A DNA stretch of 64,000 bases from Micrasema longulum. Taxonomy: Eukaryota; Arthropoda; Insecta; Trichoptera; Brachycentridae. The notes below the pieces were generated by a model. The model worked only from the letters and a program-made list of their open reading frames with translations. It was not told the DNA's origin and did no database searches. The stretch spans positions 186,001 through 250,000 of the forward strand of contig JAGVSM010001191.1 in the NCBI GenBank assembly GCA_022494885.1, written 5' to 3'. Below are positions 11,540-20,979 of the stretch, piece after piece. The position numbers and the translations under genes are program-made. Numbering within the stretch: the stretch's first letter is position 1; each line of letters starts with the position of its first letter.

Positions 11540-11910
11540 CTCGTCTATGCACTTTGTAGCTGCAAGACGATTAGTAATCTAGCTTCAATAGGTAAATGTT
11601 ATCTTCTGCCAAATATCTTCACTTAGTAAACGGGGTTTAGAATTCCAACTGTCCATACGCTCAGTAGCTGCAAGACTTGTTGTAATCTAACTTCTATTTT
11701 TATAAATTTGTTTTTTTATTTTATATTGTAAAATATCACTAGAACTCTAAACTTCGTTGTCAAATAAAAAAAATGTACATAGGGGCTAGATTTCTTATTG
11801 TCCATGCGCTCTGTAGCTGCAAGACGTGTTGTAATCTGGCTCCTATATATCATAATTGGAGACGAGAAACTAGAATCCCAACCATCCATGCGATCTGCAG
11901 CTGCAAGACG
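11540..11910 (+). repeat. Four spaced copies of a GTAGCTGCAAGAC unit
   Basis: The core TCCATGCGCTCTGTAGCTGC, followed by AAGACGTGTTGTAATCT, occurs near 11547, 11653, 11800 and 11885. Spacing is about 85-150 bases and the spacer is AT-rich. Each copy is preceded by a CTAGAAT/GAATTCC-like block. It looks like a decayed tandem array with a period of about 110 bases. Confidence 0.7.
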
Positions 11911-13079
11911 TGCTGGGATATTTATTTATTGTACAGCGCCTTTAAGGTGATATTCACAAAAATGGCGCTTTATAAATTATCCATAAATAAACTAGTGATG
12001 TAGTTTTTAATTAATACATTTTTTGTTATTTTTTTCGTCCATTTACAAGAAACTTTGCCGTACAATTTAATGCTTCAATTTTTACTGCGCGCAAGAAAAC
12101 ATTTGTTGTATCCAATTTCCCGTGGGGCTGAAGTTTTTCATTCAATCATTATTTGAAAGGTTTTTTTAACATCCCATAATAGTATTTTATCCATTGTTTT
12201 CTTCGAACATATATTTTTTCTGATATTCGAAAATGAAATAAAAATAGAGTTAATACTTTATGTATTTTTATAATCATTATTTGATTGTTTTTTTTTACTG
12301 TAAAGTACTCCTTCCACATCTCGAAAACCATTTTAAAGATTAAGAGTCTTCTAATCGGTTTCAACCATTTTAAAAGAACTTTTCTTTGTTCAAAATCGAG
12401 AAAGGTTATATATATTATTTCAATTTTATAAACCGCGATTTAAATTTAATTTTAGTCTACCGCTTTCATTGCTTCTTTTGCTGCGAGTTTGGCAAATTAT
12501 ATAAAGTGATTTTGTCGGATATCGCAATTTTTTCTCAAGATACTGTTTTTGTTTCGTAGAATTTTGGTAAGATTAAAAAAAGAAAACAATTCTTTAGTCT
12601 TTTTTTTACAATCCCACTATGACATTTTATTTTTTTTAAATCCTGTATTGTTAGAAAGTTATTTTTAAGTCGCAACCACTATGTGATATTTTAAGTGTTT
12701 GTTTTTTTTAAGATGAAGAAAACAAGAGGACAACAAATTAGTCAATAATGTATTCTTCTTTATTATTTTACATAAAATTAGACAATAATTCATGGCATCT
12801 TTACTGTACAGTACACTGCAAGAACATTGCGAGCAGCTTCGGTAGTTTTATTCTCTAATGCTCACTTTCGTCTACTTGACATTCCATTTTGAAGGCTTGT
12901 AATCAAATAAAATAATAAGTACAAGGTAAAAGCAAGCACAATGTCTTGTAGAAAAGAAAATTTCATTTCGAAAGACGTATAACTTTTACCTTTCTTTTCG
13001 ATTTGGTGCTCATTTTTAAATTTTATAAAAAAACTGACACAACTTATGTCGATAATAATAATCATAGTTTATTAACAAA

Positions 13080-13560
13080 AATAACAATTACTTTATCTAC
13101 TTCATACACACTTAGGTAATAGATTTCTCTGGATCATGTCTAGTCTACCTAACTAGGTACAACCTGTTTTAAGGCAGACATTTTTACGCAAAAAATAATC
13201 AATAACATTACTTTCTACTTGTTAATTTACTATGCAGTTATACAATATAAATTTATTATTTAGAAATGTATTTTGAGTAAATTTTCCGAAGATTCTCGTC
13301 GTAAACCCAGTAACCAAATTTATACAAATTTATTAAATTGAATCTGGGTCATGGTTTTGCAATCTTTGGGTAATATGTTAAATATTTTGGGGATAAGAAA
13401 CCTGAAATTTCTTTGCCCAAATTCAGAGATTGTGATAAACCCCATGACCTATCCTCTGGTTTGACTTCTGGTAGTGTGGGAGTGTTCTTTTTGGGATTTG
13501 ATAGAATAATTTACTTTCACAAATATTATTATTCTAAAAATATATAATTGCCTTATATCT
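13080..13560 (-). pseudogene. Non-LTR retrotransposon 3' end (partner at 62520-62810)
   Basis: 13080-13350 is nearly the same as 62520-62800, for example TAGATTTCTCTGGATCATGT and ACAACCTGTTTTAAGGCAGA. On the reverse strand, 13480-13300 reads as broken frames with a reverse-transcriptase C-terminus flavour (Phe-Asn-Lys-Phe-Val-x-x-Trp-Leu-Leu-Gly-Leu-like). The 3' end has an ATTATTATT-type tail near 13060. The coding part is highly decayed and the clade uncertain. Confidence 0.55.
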
Positions 13561-14007
13561 ATGATATCAAATTCATCAAATAACTTGACGCAAATAATAC
13601 CTGATGCATTCATTTAAATCATAAACTACATATTTACATTGATGTTATAATACACACCTCAAAAAAAAATACACAATTAAAAACCATTTATTGTAATTTA
13701 ATAATGTTTTGGAACTGTACAATGAAATTATCGTGTTCTGAAACCGGTCGCCACATGATTTTTAGATTTTACCCAAAATATTTGCATAACTTGTTACATT
13801 GCTAAGTACCGAAAAACACGATGTTAGTGCTAAAATATTATGTTTATAATTTTTTAATTGTATTATTTTATCCCGGCTTAGTCACAATAAAACATATGAA
13901 TAAAACAAAAGTTACATTTTACTCTAGGATCCCTATTATTTTGAACAGAACAACACCGGGTGTAGTGCCGTACGAAATAATAAAGTATATTCGCCAACAC
14001 TAATAAT

Positions 14008-14305
14008 TAGCGGCTGGCAGTGCTGGCACACGCGCTGGCACATACGCTGGCGCACGTTCCGTTGGTTGTCGGTTTTTTAACACACACCAGGCACTGGTCA
14101 TCGCATCCACACGTTGGCCGAGCTTTTAGTACGCCATGAACTACCGGAAAGGGTGCACGATTTTTGTTCATTTTTGACGTCTGCATATTAGCCCGCACCG
14201 ACGGGTACTGAACGACTCGCCAACGTGTGGGCTGTTTAGCGATTTCATTGCCAATACGCGCGCTAGCGTATTGGACAAAGTATTGGCCAGCGTGTAGAGC
14301 CGCCT
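14008..14305. mobile_element. GC-rich MITE-like element
   Basis: A block of about 300 bp, far more GC-rich than its flanks, starts GCGGCTGGCAGTGCTGGCAC. It ends in the mirrored form GCCAGCGTGTAGAGCCGCC, directly followed by TTAA. The left part has a tandem GCTGGCACA-type unit. Internal inverted blocks include CGTTGGCC and GGCCAACG-like motifs. A 104-codon reverse-strand frame covers it but reads as repeat. The adjacent TTAA hints at piggyBac-type mobilisation; only the right side has TTAA, the left has TTAG. Confidence 0.6.
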
Positions 14306-14404
14306 TAAGACAATTAAACATGTCTAAATAAATTGAGTTTTTCTACTGACATTTCTTGGTTGAACTGCATTTTAATTATAATAACAAAAAAACTTATATA
14401 GTTT

Positions 14405-14665
14405 TATTCCACTTTTATTAATAAATGTTTACCGGTGACTGGGTTTCAAACTTAATATACATTCAAAGAAAACTTAAATTCATACAATTGTTATTACCTT
14501 ATACATAAATTATTTTAATTTATTCTTTTTTATTTCCATAATTGTATAAAATCATGATTTACAACCCCTGTTGCACTTGTATATTATAACATAGAAATAT
14601 GTTTAGTCTCCCACCAGTCTGACGATAAAACCCAGTCACTGGTAAAAATTTATAAATAAAAATGT
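14405..14665. mobile_element. Small inverted-repeat element
   Basis: TTTACCGGTGACTGGGTTT near 14427 is mirrored by AAAACCCAGTCACTGGTAAA near 14627, within a longer inverted match that includes the flanking TTATTAATAAATG. The interior is AT-rich and non-coding. The block CACCAGTCTGACGATAAA near 14605 resembles CACCAGTCTGAAGATACC near 6231. Confidence 0.65.
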
Positions 14666-14961
14666 ATTTTAATTATTACAATTTAAACATGTTTTCTCAA
14701 TGCTTGCTTAAACTCGTTTTTATTTCAATATCAGTACCTAAATATTTGAAAAAAGTATCGTTTTTCTGATGTTGAAAATGACCAGGCACTGTCTTTAAAA
14801 TAAAGAGGTTAAAACGTCTAAAAAAAAAGGAAAATTGACTGTGTAAATTTTTTACTTTTTGTGCAGTTGTGATGGTACTGAAAGCCAATTATTATAAAAA
14901 ATTACTTTTTTTATTTTTTTATTTGTTTTTAAATTATACTGTAAATTGTAATGTTTTTTCC

Positions 14962-15035
14962 TGGTTATGGTCCTGTGGAGTTCGTGGACTCACGGATTAA
15001 CAGAGGTCCGAGGTTCAAACCCCGCTCTATCACAA
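14962..15035 (+). mobile_element. tRNA-derived SINE, family 2, head only
   Basis: It has an A-box-like region TGGTCCTGTGGAGTTCGTGG and a B box GAGGTTCAAACCCCG. It matches the head of the family 2 copies at 41290 and 56587 but lacks the conserved tail. A closing acceptor stem is absent, so it is not a functional tRNA. Confidence 0.7.
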
Positions 15036-15847
15036 CTTTTTTCTATTCTCATAGTCATTTTCTTTTTGCCATACATATGAAACAAGAGATAACAATAAGA
15101 TAAGATTACCAATGAAGAGAAAAACAGAATCTCCAAACTCATTGTACAGGGAATTGAAGCTGTACAATGAGTCAACTGAAGGAATAAAGGAGATAGATAA
15201 GATCGAAATACTTCAAATTAATTTGAAAAAATATGTTATTGTGAAATTTTGATAAAAAAATAGTAATGTTATTAAAAGTTTATATTAGTTCTTAAGATGT
15301 TATGAACTAACTTAATAAAGCATAAATAAATAGTAAATTATTTACAACTCGTTAAAAAAGACCCAATTTTTTTTTTGGTTTTTCGTAAGAACGCAAATAT
15401 TTATTTTTCAGAAAAAAAAACAGCAAAACAGTTTACTGAGGACGTTCAAATAATAACATAAAAATGTAGGAACATAAAAATGAAAATGTTTTAAACATGA
15501 AAATAAAAACAATGAGAAGAGTGATTCTGATTACTTTTTAATTAGCTAATCTATGTAGATTAAAAACATTGTCCAAAAACTTATTAATTAAAAAAAAAAA
15601 AAATTAAACCAATGAAAATATTTCGTTGAGTGCATTTTTATGTGCTTCTTTATTATTAGCTTATGCAGAAGAGATAATTGCATTTGAATGTTTAAGAAAT
15701 TAAAAAAAATATAACATTATCATGTTAAGTGGTAGAAGTTAGGTTATTTTTAAAATTACAACAAAGAAGCATTGTTTACCGCGTGTCACACTTGACATTT
15801 TGATTACTTTGTCAATGAGGTTACTGTATATATATTTTTTAAAGAAT

Positions 15848-15950
15848 CATTTGCGTTTTCATGATTTACTCAAATATTAAATTTTGAGGGCCATTTTCAA
15901 CGAGATGTGAACAACTCACTATTAAAAAATAGGAATCATGCAATTCAATT
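15848..15950 (-). mobile_element. SINE family 2, tail fragment
   Basis: It matches the tail of the 17180-17368 copy (ATTTTGAGGGCCATTTTCAA, then CGAGATGTGAACAACTCACT). The tRNA-like head is missing. A second short tail scrap, GTAAGAACGCAAATATTTAT, lies near 15385. Confidence 0.7.
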
Positions 15951-17179
15951 TTAGGATTTCATTGGTTGCGTGGTTTTAGAAAAAAAAATAATTATAGAAT
16001 AATGAGAATGCGGTAATCTTTATTATTTCCTGTCTACAAAAATTTTGACAACCCTAAAATATTGTTGATAAACTTTATTAATAAATATGTGTAAAAAGTA
16101 ACTTTGCAAGAAACACTAGTGCTAAAGGAAAAAGGGTAACAGACATTTAAATCCATGATATTTGGGTGATTTCTTTAAATTTCTGTTTATGTTAAAACAC
16201 GATATATTTATTTTATTATAATGAATTACCACAAAGTTAGTGCTTCAATTATAAATTTTATAATATATTTTTATTTTTATTATTATCACCAAAATCTTTT
16301 TTATTGGGGTCGGACAGTTTCTGCAATATTTTTAAGTATGAAAATAAATTTAAGGTGAAAAATGCTGAAAGCTGTCAACCCACATGGATATTTTTAACAT
16401 TATGTTAGAAAAAAAATCTCTAAAAAAGATTGTATCGATCTTTTTGGTTAGATGCCTTAAGGAAATTAAAAATTCACCATTAATGATGTGGCATTTATCA
16501 AAAAGTCAAATTCCGAAAATTGTGGGTTAGGTGGTTTCTGCATAACATGGTCCGTTTAGTAATGTTATTATAGAAAATGCCATATGATTTCAAGCCATTT
16601 TCTGGAATCCTTGGTAGTTATTTTAGTGATTTTTTCTTGTTTTTCTTGGTTTAAGCTAGTGGTATTATTTTTTACTATGTCGACAAACACGCTGGAGCGG
16701 GTTTGAGCTAAGGAGATATGGGGATTATGTTGTTTTTGTTACAATTCGTTGATTTTTCGCTTTTCTGATATTATATGTTGTGTTTTTGTGGATAGCTCTT
16801 CCGGATTAGGCCTTCTCCCGTTCTAGTAAGTAAATTAATCAAAATTAAAATCACATCATCATTTGCATTTTGATGTAAGACATTGTACATGTTGTGATTA
16901 AACACAGATTGTGAAGGAGTTTATTTCGAACTCACATATCAAAAACAATTACAACTACTACAGTACTGTTTCTACCAACAAATTGTATTTTCAAATATAT
17001 CATTTCTATATCGTCGCCGTTCAGGCAAAAATCACTAACCCTCAAAACACAATTTTAAATTTTTTTGATTTGAATGTTTAATCAGATTATTGTGTATTGC
17101 AAGTTTTTTCTATGCAATACAAGTCCGTCCTGTCTTTTTTATAAATTCCATAGGTAATTTTTTCTATCAGATACATTTT

Positions 17180-17368
17180 TTCTTTATAAAAATAAATATT
17201 TGCGTTCTTATAATTTACGCAAATATTTAATTTTGAGGGCCATTTTCAACGAGTTGTAAATAACTCACTATTAGAAAATGGGAACCAAGTTGGGGTAGAG
17301 TGAGATTCGAACCACGGACCTTTGATCCGTGAGTCCGAGGCACTAGCCACGGGACCACAACCCGATTC
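17180..17368 (-). mobile_element. tRNA-derived SINE, family 2, full copy
   Basis: On the reverse strand it starts GAATCGGGTTGTGGTCCCGT, has A-box and B-box (GTGGTTCGAATCTCA) motifs, then CCCCAACTTGGTTCC, AATAGTGAGTTATTTACAAC and the tail with AACGCAAATATTTATTTTTA. Length is about 190 bp. It is the best preserved member, together with those at 41290, 42125, 46058 and 56587. Confidence 0.85.
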
Positions 17369-18989
17369 ATATATCTAGAAGATTTTTAATGCGGCAAGAT
17401 GGCTAAAATTTGTTTGTTAACTTTTGCTTGTTTATAATCTAAAAAATGCAAGCTACTAAAGGAAAGAAATATTAGAAATAATTTTTATGTTGTGGTTAAG
17501 AAATAATTTTTATTTCTAAAAATATTTTTTAACATGTTTTTTTTAATGTTTTATTTTATAATAACATTAAATCTCATAGTAAAAAAACAAATAATTCGGA
17601 TTTACGTAACTTTTTTCTAACTCAGTTACATTACTGACGTTTGTCTCTTAAAAGAACATAATTTTACGCTTCTAATGGCATATTTAACTGAAAACTGTCA
17701 TTTTTTAGTTTTGTGACTTTTATCTGAATGGCGAGAACATTATGTGTATCCTGCGACAAAAAAATTACAAAAAAAATGTTTATCGTCGTCTGTTGTATCT
17801 AGAAAGTACGTTTTAAACCAAAAACCTTTACAAATTTTAAATTAAGCTCTAATATAATTTATTAGCGCAATTACACGCCAATTTTGAATATAGTTAATTA
17901 AAATCGTGTTTACGTTATTTTAATAAAATAAGTAGAGTTGGCGTTGTCTGCGAGTGGGAACAAAAAACATAAGTTGTATTAAAATATTGATTTAAAAACA
18001 ATTAAGCCTCATTAAAATATAAACGCATTTGAAAGCATCGCAATCCAGTTCTTTGAAAATATTGTACGTATTTTTTTATTTTTCTAAATGCAATCCTACC
18101 AGTAAATCACTTATCCGATAAATAATAAACTTCTTCACAATCTTGTCACCTAATTTGCTTGTGTCCACTTCACTTGTTTTATTCGTGTTGTGTTTTGTTC
18201 GAGAGAAAATAAGCCCGTCTTATCAATTTGTATAGCCGTAGTTTTTGATAATAATTTAAGCTCTTTTCTATTCATTCGACTTTAACATTTTTACATTTTT
18301 ATTGTATCTTATAAAACATAAAACCAACAAAAAAAAATCAACTTTTATATGATTTGCCATTTTTATACCATATGCTGTATTTACCTTCATATTTTATGTG
18401 TTTATCTTATATTATTTTGCAGTGATGATTAAATCTTTTTATTTATTAATATTCATCTTAAATGTCTGCACTATTGATTCGCACGCTAGTAATTTTGTTT
18501 ACTCGTCTTATGTTTAGTTTATTTTTAAAGCTTCATTTAACATTAAATAATTAATATTATCATTTTAATTGAGATACAGTCCTTGCATCCACAAAGACAC
18601 AATATTTATTGTTTTATTTTTCATATTTGCATTGGGTGTGTATTTTATATACTTACATTTTTGATGAAAAATATGTTTAAATTAATTCACTTAAAAATAA
18701 TTTTATAGGATTTGCCTTTTGATGACGTTTATTCTATATATAATAAATAAAAAACTATTTTATTTCTATGTTTTTGTAGTGAAAAAAGTAATTTTTCTTT
18801 ATTTTCTTATCTTTCCTGTATAAACAATGTTTAAAATAGTAACTATGTATATATTACACACACTTTGAAAAAAGTCGTGATACTTTTTAAGCTCAGTTGT
18901 TAATTTAAAATATATATATATATTTGTCATCATAAAAACATGAGATATTTATTTTAAAAAAATTTAAAAATATTTGTCTATAATATCTT

Positions 18990-19365
18990 ACTGAGTTTTC
19001 TCTGTCTGCCGGTTTTGAGACGCATCCGTCTCTTTGTCAGGACTCTATTTACAATAAAATTCAAATACCACTAAACACCTTCACCATAGTTGTTGTACAA
19101 CAATATAAAACCAACTTGCTGATAGGACACAAGCTGTTCAAAACTAACATCAAAGTACTCTTATTAAAATAAAATTATTTCGTGTATGCAAGTTAGTGTC
19201 AGCTTCTTGTAGCTTGTGCCCTATCAGCAAGTTGGTTTTAAACAAGAATTTTTGTGAGATTTCTATTGTGAAGGTTTATAGAGGGATTTGCAAGTTAGTA
19301 TTACTAGTGTTCTAACGAAAAGGCAGGTACGTCTCGAAACTGATAGACAAAGAAAAATCTGTGTA
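18990..19365. mobile_element. Foldback MITE with two nested inverted repeats
   Basis: The outer arms TCTGTCTGCCGGTTTTGAGA (near 19000) and GTCTCGAAACTGATAGACAA (near 19330) are inverted repeats. Inner arms AAACCAACTTGCTGATAGGA (near 19109) and CCCTATCAGCAAGTTGGTTT (near 19220) mirror each other almost perfectly, separated by about 80 AT-rich bases. There is no coding potential. Confidence 0.75.
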
Positions 19366-19723
19366 TGATTACATGTAAATATTTGCTAATAGATATTTAA
19401 ATGTTTAAAATACAAAGTAAATGCTTATGTTTCTTTAATAATACTGAAATTATACTCACTTCGTGTTGGTTTTAAAAGCTTTATTTACAAAAAAAAGTAA
19501 ATTTTTAGTAAAATCTATAAATTTTCAATAAAATATATATATATATTTTATAATATATATTTTAAGCAAATTTTTTCACTCACGCCCATCGCATTTTCAC
19601 TTTTTGTTTCTGTGTGATAAAATTCAATGTTCCGAATAAGTATGTTTTTTCACGTAATCTTTTTAATTATCGTTCTTCAATGAATTATTTTTCACACGGA
19701 AAATGTAACTTAATAAATTGCAG

Positions 19724-19822
19724 ATTTTTGTACGCGCTCAGTTCGACTACGATCCACTCGACGACGAGCTGATTCCGTGCGCTCAGGCTGGTATAGCCTT
19801 CAAAACTGGCGACATTTTGCAG
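19724..19822 (+). CDS. CASK: CASK exon: SH3 domain, first half
   Basis: The exon is 99 bases, 33 codons, phase 0 at both ends. It encodes [19 protein letters not shown], then [21 protein letters not shown] is the CASK form of the ALYDY SH3 signature. The acidic [10 protein letters not shown] stretch is the RT-loop region, and FKTGDILQ is the conserved strand before the n-Src loop. The acceptor is AATAAATTGCAG before 19724 and the donor CAG/GTAAGA at 19823. It joins in frame to the exon at 20841. Confidence 0.96.
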
Positions 19823-20840
19823 GTAAGAATTTTTCTTTACTAAAATTTTCCGTGCCTATAACGCTTAGATATTATCCGTGACTATATCCTACTGAGTTTT
19901 TCCAAGGTATACCTGGTTACTACAGTTTAAAAACATTTTTTTTTAACAGTCAAAGAACATTCTTTTTATGTTCCCAATTACACCCCAGAAGGGCTACCTC
20001 TGTGTTAAACAATATTACTTTTGACATTGATATTTTCCACGTCTCTGACGGAGGTTTTAATGTAAGATCACTTGTTTGTAACATTTTCTAAAATATGTAT
20101 GTACGTATTATTACATATTTTACCTTCTAGAGAGTTACATATATTATGTGACTTACATATATTGCAACAGAGAAAAAGAAAATTTCAAGAATAGAAAACC
20201 TGTATTCTTTTATATACATATAGTTTAAATAAAGGTGGCCTCTGTGGTGTAGTGATTGAGACATTTGACTCACGCATGGATGGTTCCAGGTTCGATTCCC
20301 GGTGAGAACACTAAAAATAAATTGTGATTGTTTCAAGCCTGGGTGTTAAGTGCTGACAATCCACCACTGTAATTGGGCCTCCTGGTCTGTTATGCTGCCA
20401 AAAATATGCAAAAATATGGATGTCTAGGCTTTCACGGGTGCATATAACCTGTCATTGACTGGTTTATGTGGATTTAATTTTACCAAAACATTTAAAAATC
20501 ATCAATCAACATATGGAAGAATAAAATAAATATGGATCTTCAACATTCATTGCTCGTTCCATCTCAGCACAAGACTTTTAGTCTTATGGAGTTGGGACTT
20601 ATGTTTCAAATAATATGCAATAAACGAATGTATGTTAATCAATAAATGAATAATGTTAACAATTTTACCTGTGTTCAAATAATAATATCTGATCACGCAA
20701 ACCAGCTAACGACAGGTCCTGTAAATTTATTTATCTCTGTGTTTTAGAATAGGTATGATCATTTGTTATTTTTTCGTGGAAGTATTAATTTGCGTGTATT
20801 CTTGAGCATTTTAAACCTTTCTAATTTTAATTTCCTCCAG
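19823..20840 (+). other. CASK: CASK intron (about 1.0 kb)
   Basis: This is the shortest intron seen. It contains a family 3 SINE (20228-20400) and short scraps with M1 wording near 20440-20470 (ATAACCTGTCATTGACTGGT). The acceptor has a good pyrimidine tract (CTAATTTTAATTTCCTCCAG). Confidence 0.9.
20228..20400 (+). mobile_element. tRNA-derived SINE, family 3
   Basis: The tRNA-like head GGTGGCCTCTGTGGTGTAGT carries the A box, followed by ATGGTTCCAGGTTCGATTCC as the B box. A body follows with GGGTGTTAAGTGCTGACAAT and GGGCCTCCTGGTCTGTTATG. Only one copy of this body was recognised in the window. The ends do not pair as an acceptor stem. Confidence 0.72.
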
Positions 20841-20979
20841 ATTATAAGTAAGGACGATCACCATTGGTGGCAGGCTCGCAAAGATAATGCTGCAGGATCA
20901 GCGGGACTAATTCCATCACCAGAACTTCAGGAGTGGAGAGTTGCATGCTCAGCTCTGGACAAAGGAAAACAGGAACAAG
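20841..20979 (+). CDS. CASK: CASK exon: SH3 domain, second half
   Basis: The exon is 139 bases, 46 codons plus one base (phase 0 in, phase 1 out). It encodes [20 protein letters not shown], then [20 protein letters not shown] and KGKQEQ. The double Trp (HHWW) and [13 protein letters not shown] are hallmark SH3 ligand-face and final-strand residues of p55/CASK MAGUKs. The donor G/GTAATG at 20980 is weaker than its neighbours, with T at intron position 5, and precedes the candidate cassette exon. That fits regulated splicing but does not prove it. Confidence 0.96.

Larger units (their letters stand above)
11172..11989. mobile_element. 818 bp insertion inside a family T element, with 6 bp target duplication
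   Basis: AACTAG at 11166-11171 is repeated at 11990-11995, exactly where similarity to the 50445-51113 element stops and restarts. The insert holds a mariner-like MITE (11184-11448) and four diverged repeats (11540-11910). No terminal inverted repeat of the outer insert was found, so its class is unknown. It may be a composite of several events. Confidence 0.6.
10916..12140 (-). mobile_element. Family T DNA element, interrupted partial copy
   Basis: 10916-11171 aligns by eye with the reverse complement of about 50725-50995: ACCGGAAATCTTCCATA, TAACTCCG-GTG and TCATTGGTTGATTCA match. The alignment resumes at 11990 and runs to 12140, matching the reverse complement of about 50560-50725 (GTACAATTTAATGCT, CCAATTTCCCGT). 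The gap between is an inserted 818 bp flanked by AACTAG on both sides. Confidence 0.75.
10769..19723 (+). other. CASK: CASK intron (about 9.0 kb)
   Basis: It contains a family T copy split by an insertion (10916-12140), a non-LTR 3' end (13080-13560), two MITE-like elements (14008-14305, 14405-14665), SINE copies (14962, 15848, 17180) and a foldback element (18990-19365). A piece at 16030-16075 matches the terminal block of M1. I see nothing recognisable in 12140-13080, 15035-15848, 15950-17180 (except the M1 scrap) and 17370-18990, which are AT-rich. Confidence 0.85.

Noticed and set aside
14007..14321. 104-codon reverse-strand protein gene
   Set aside because: It covers an inverted-repeat, locally GC-rich element with tandem GCTGGC words. 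Residues reflect the repeat and no family pattern is seen.
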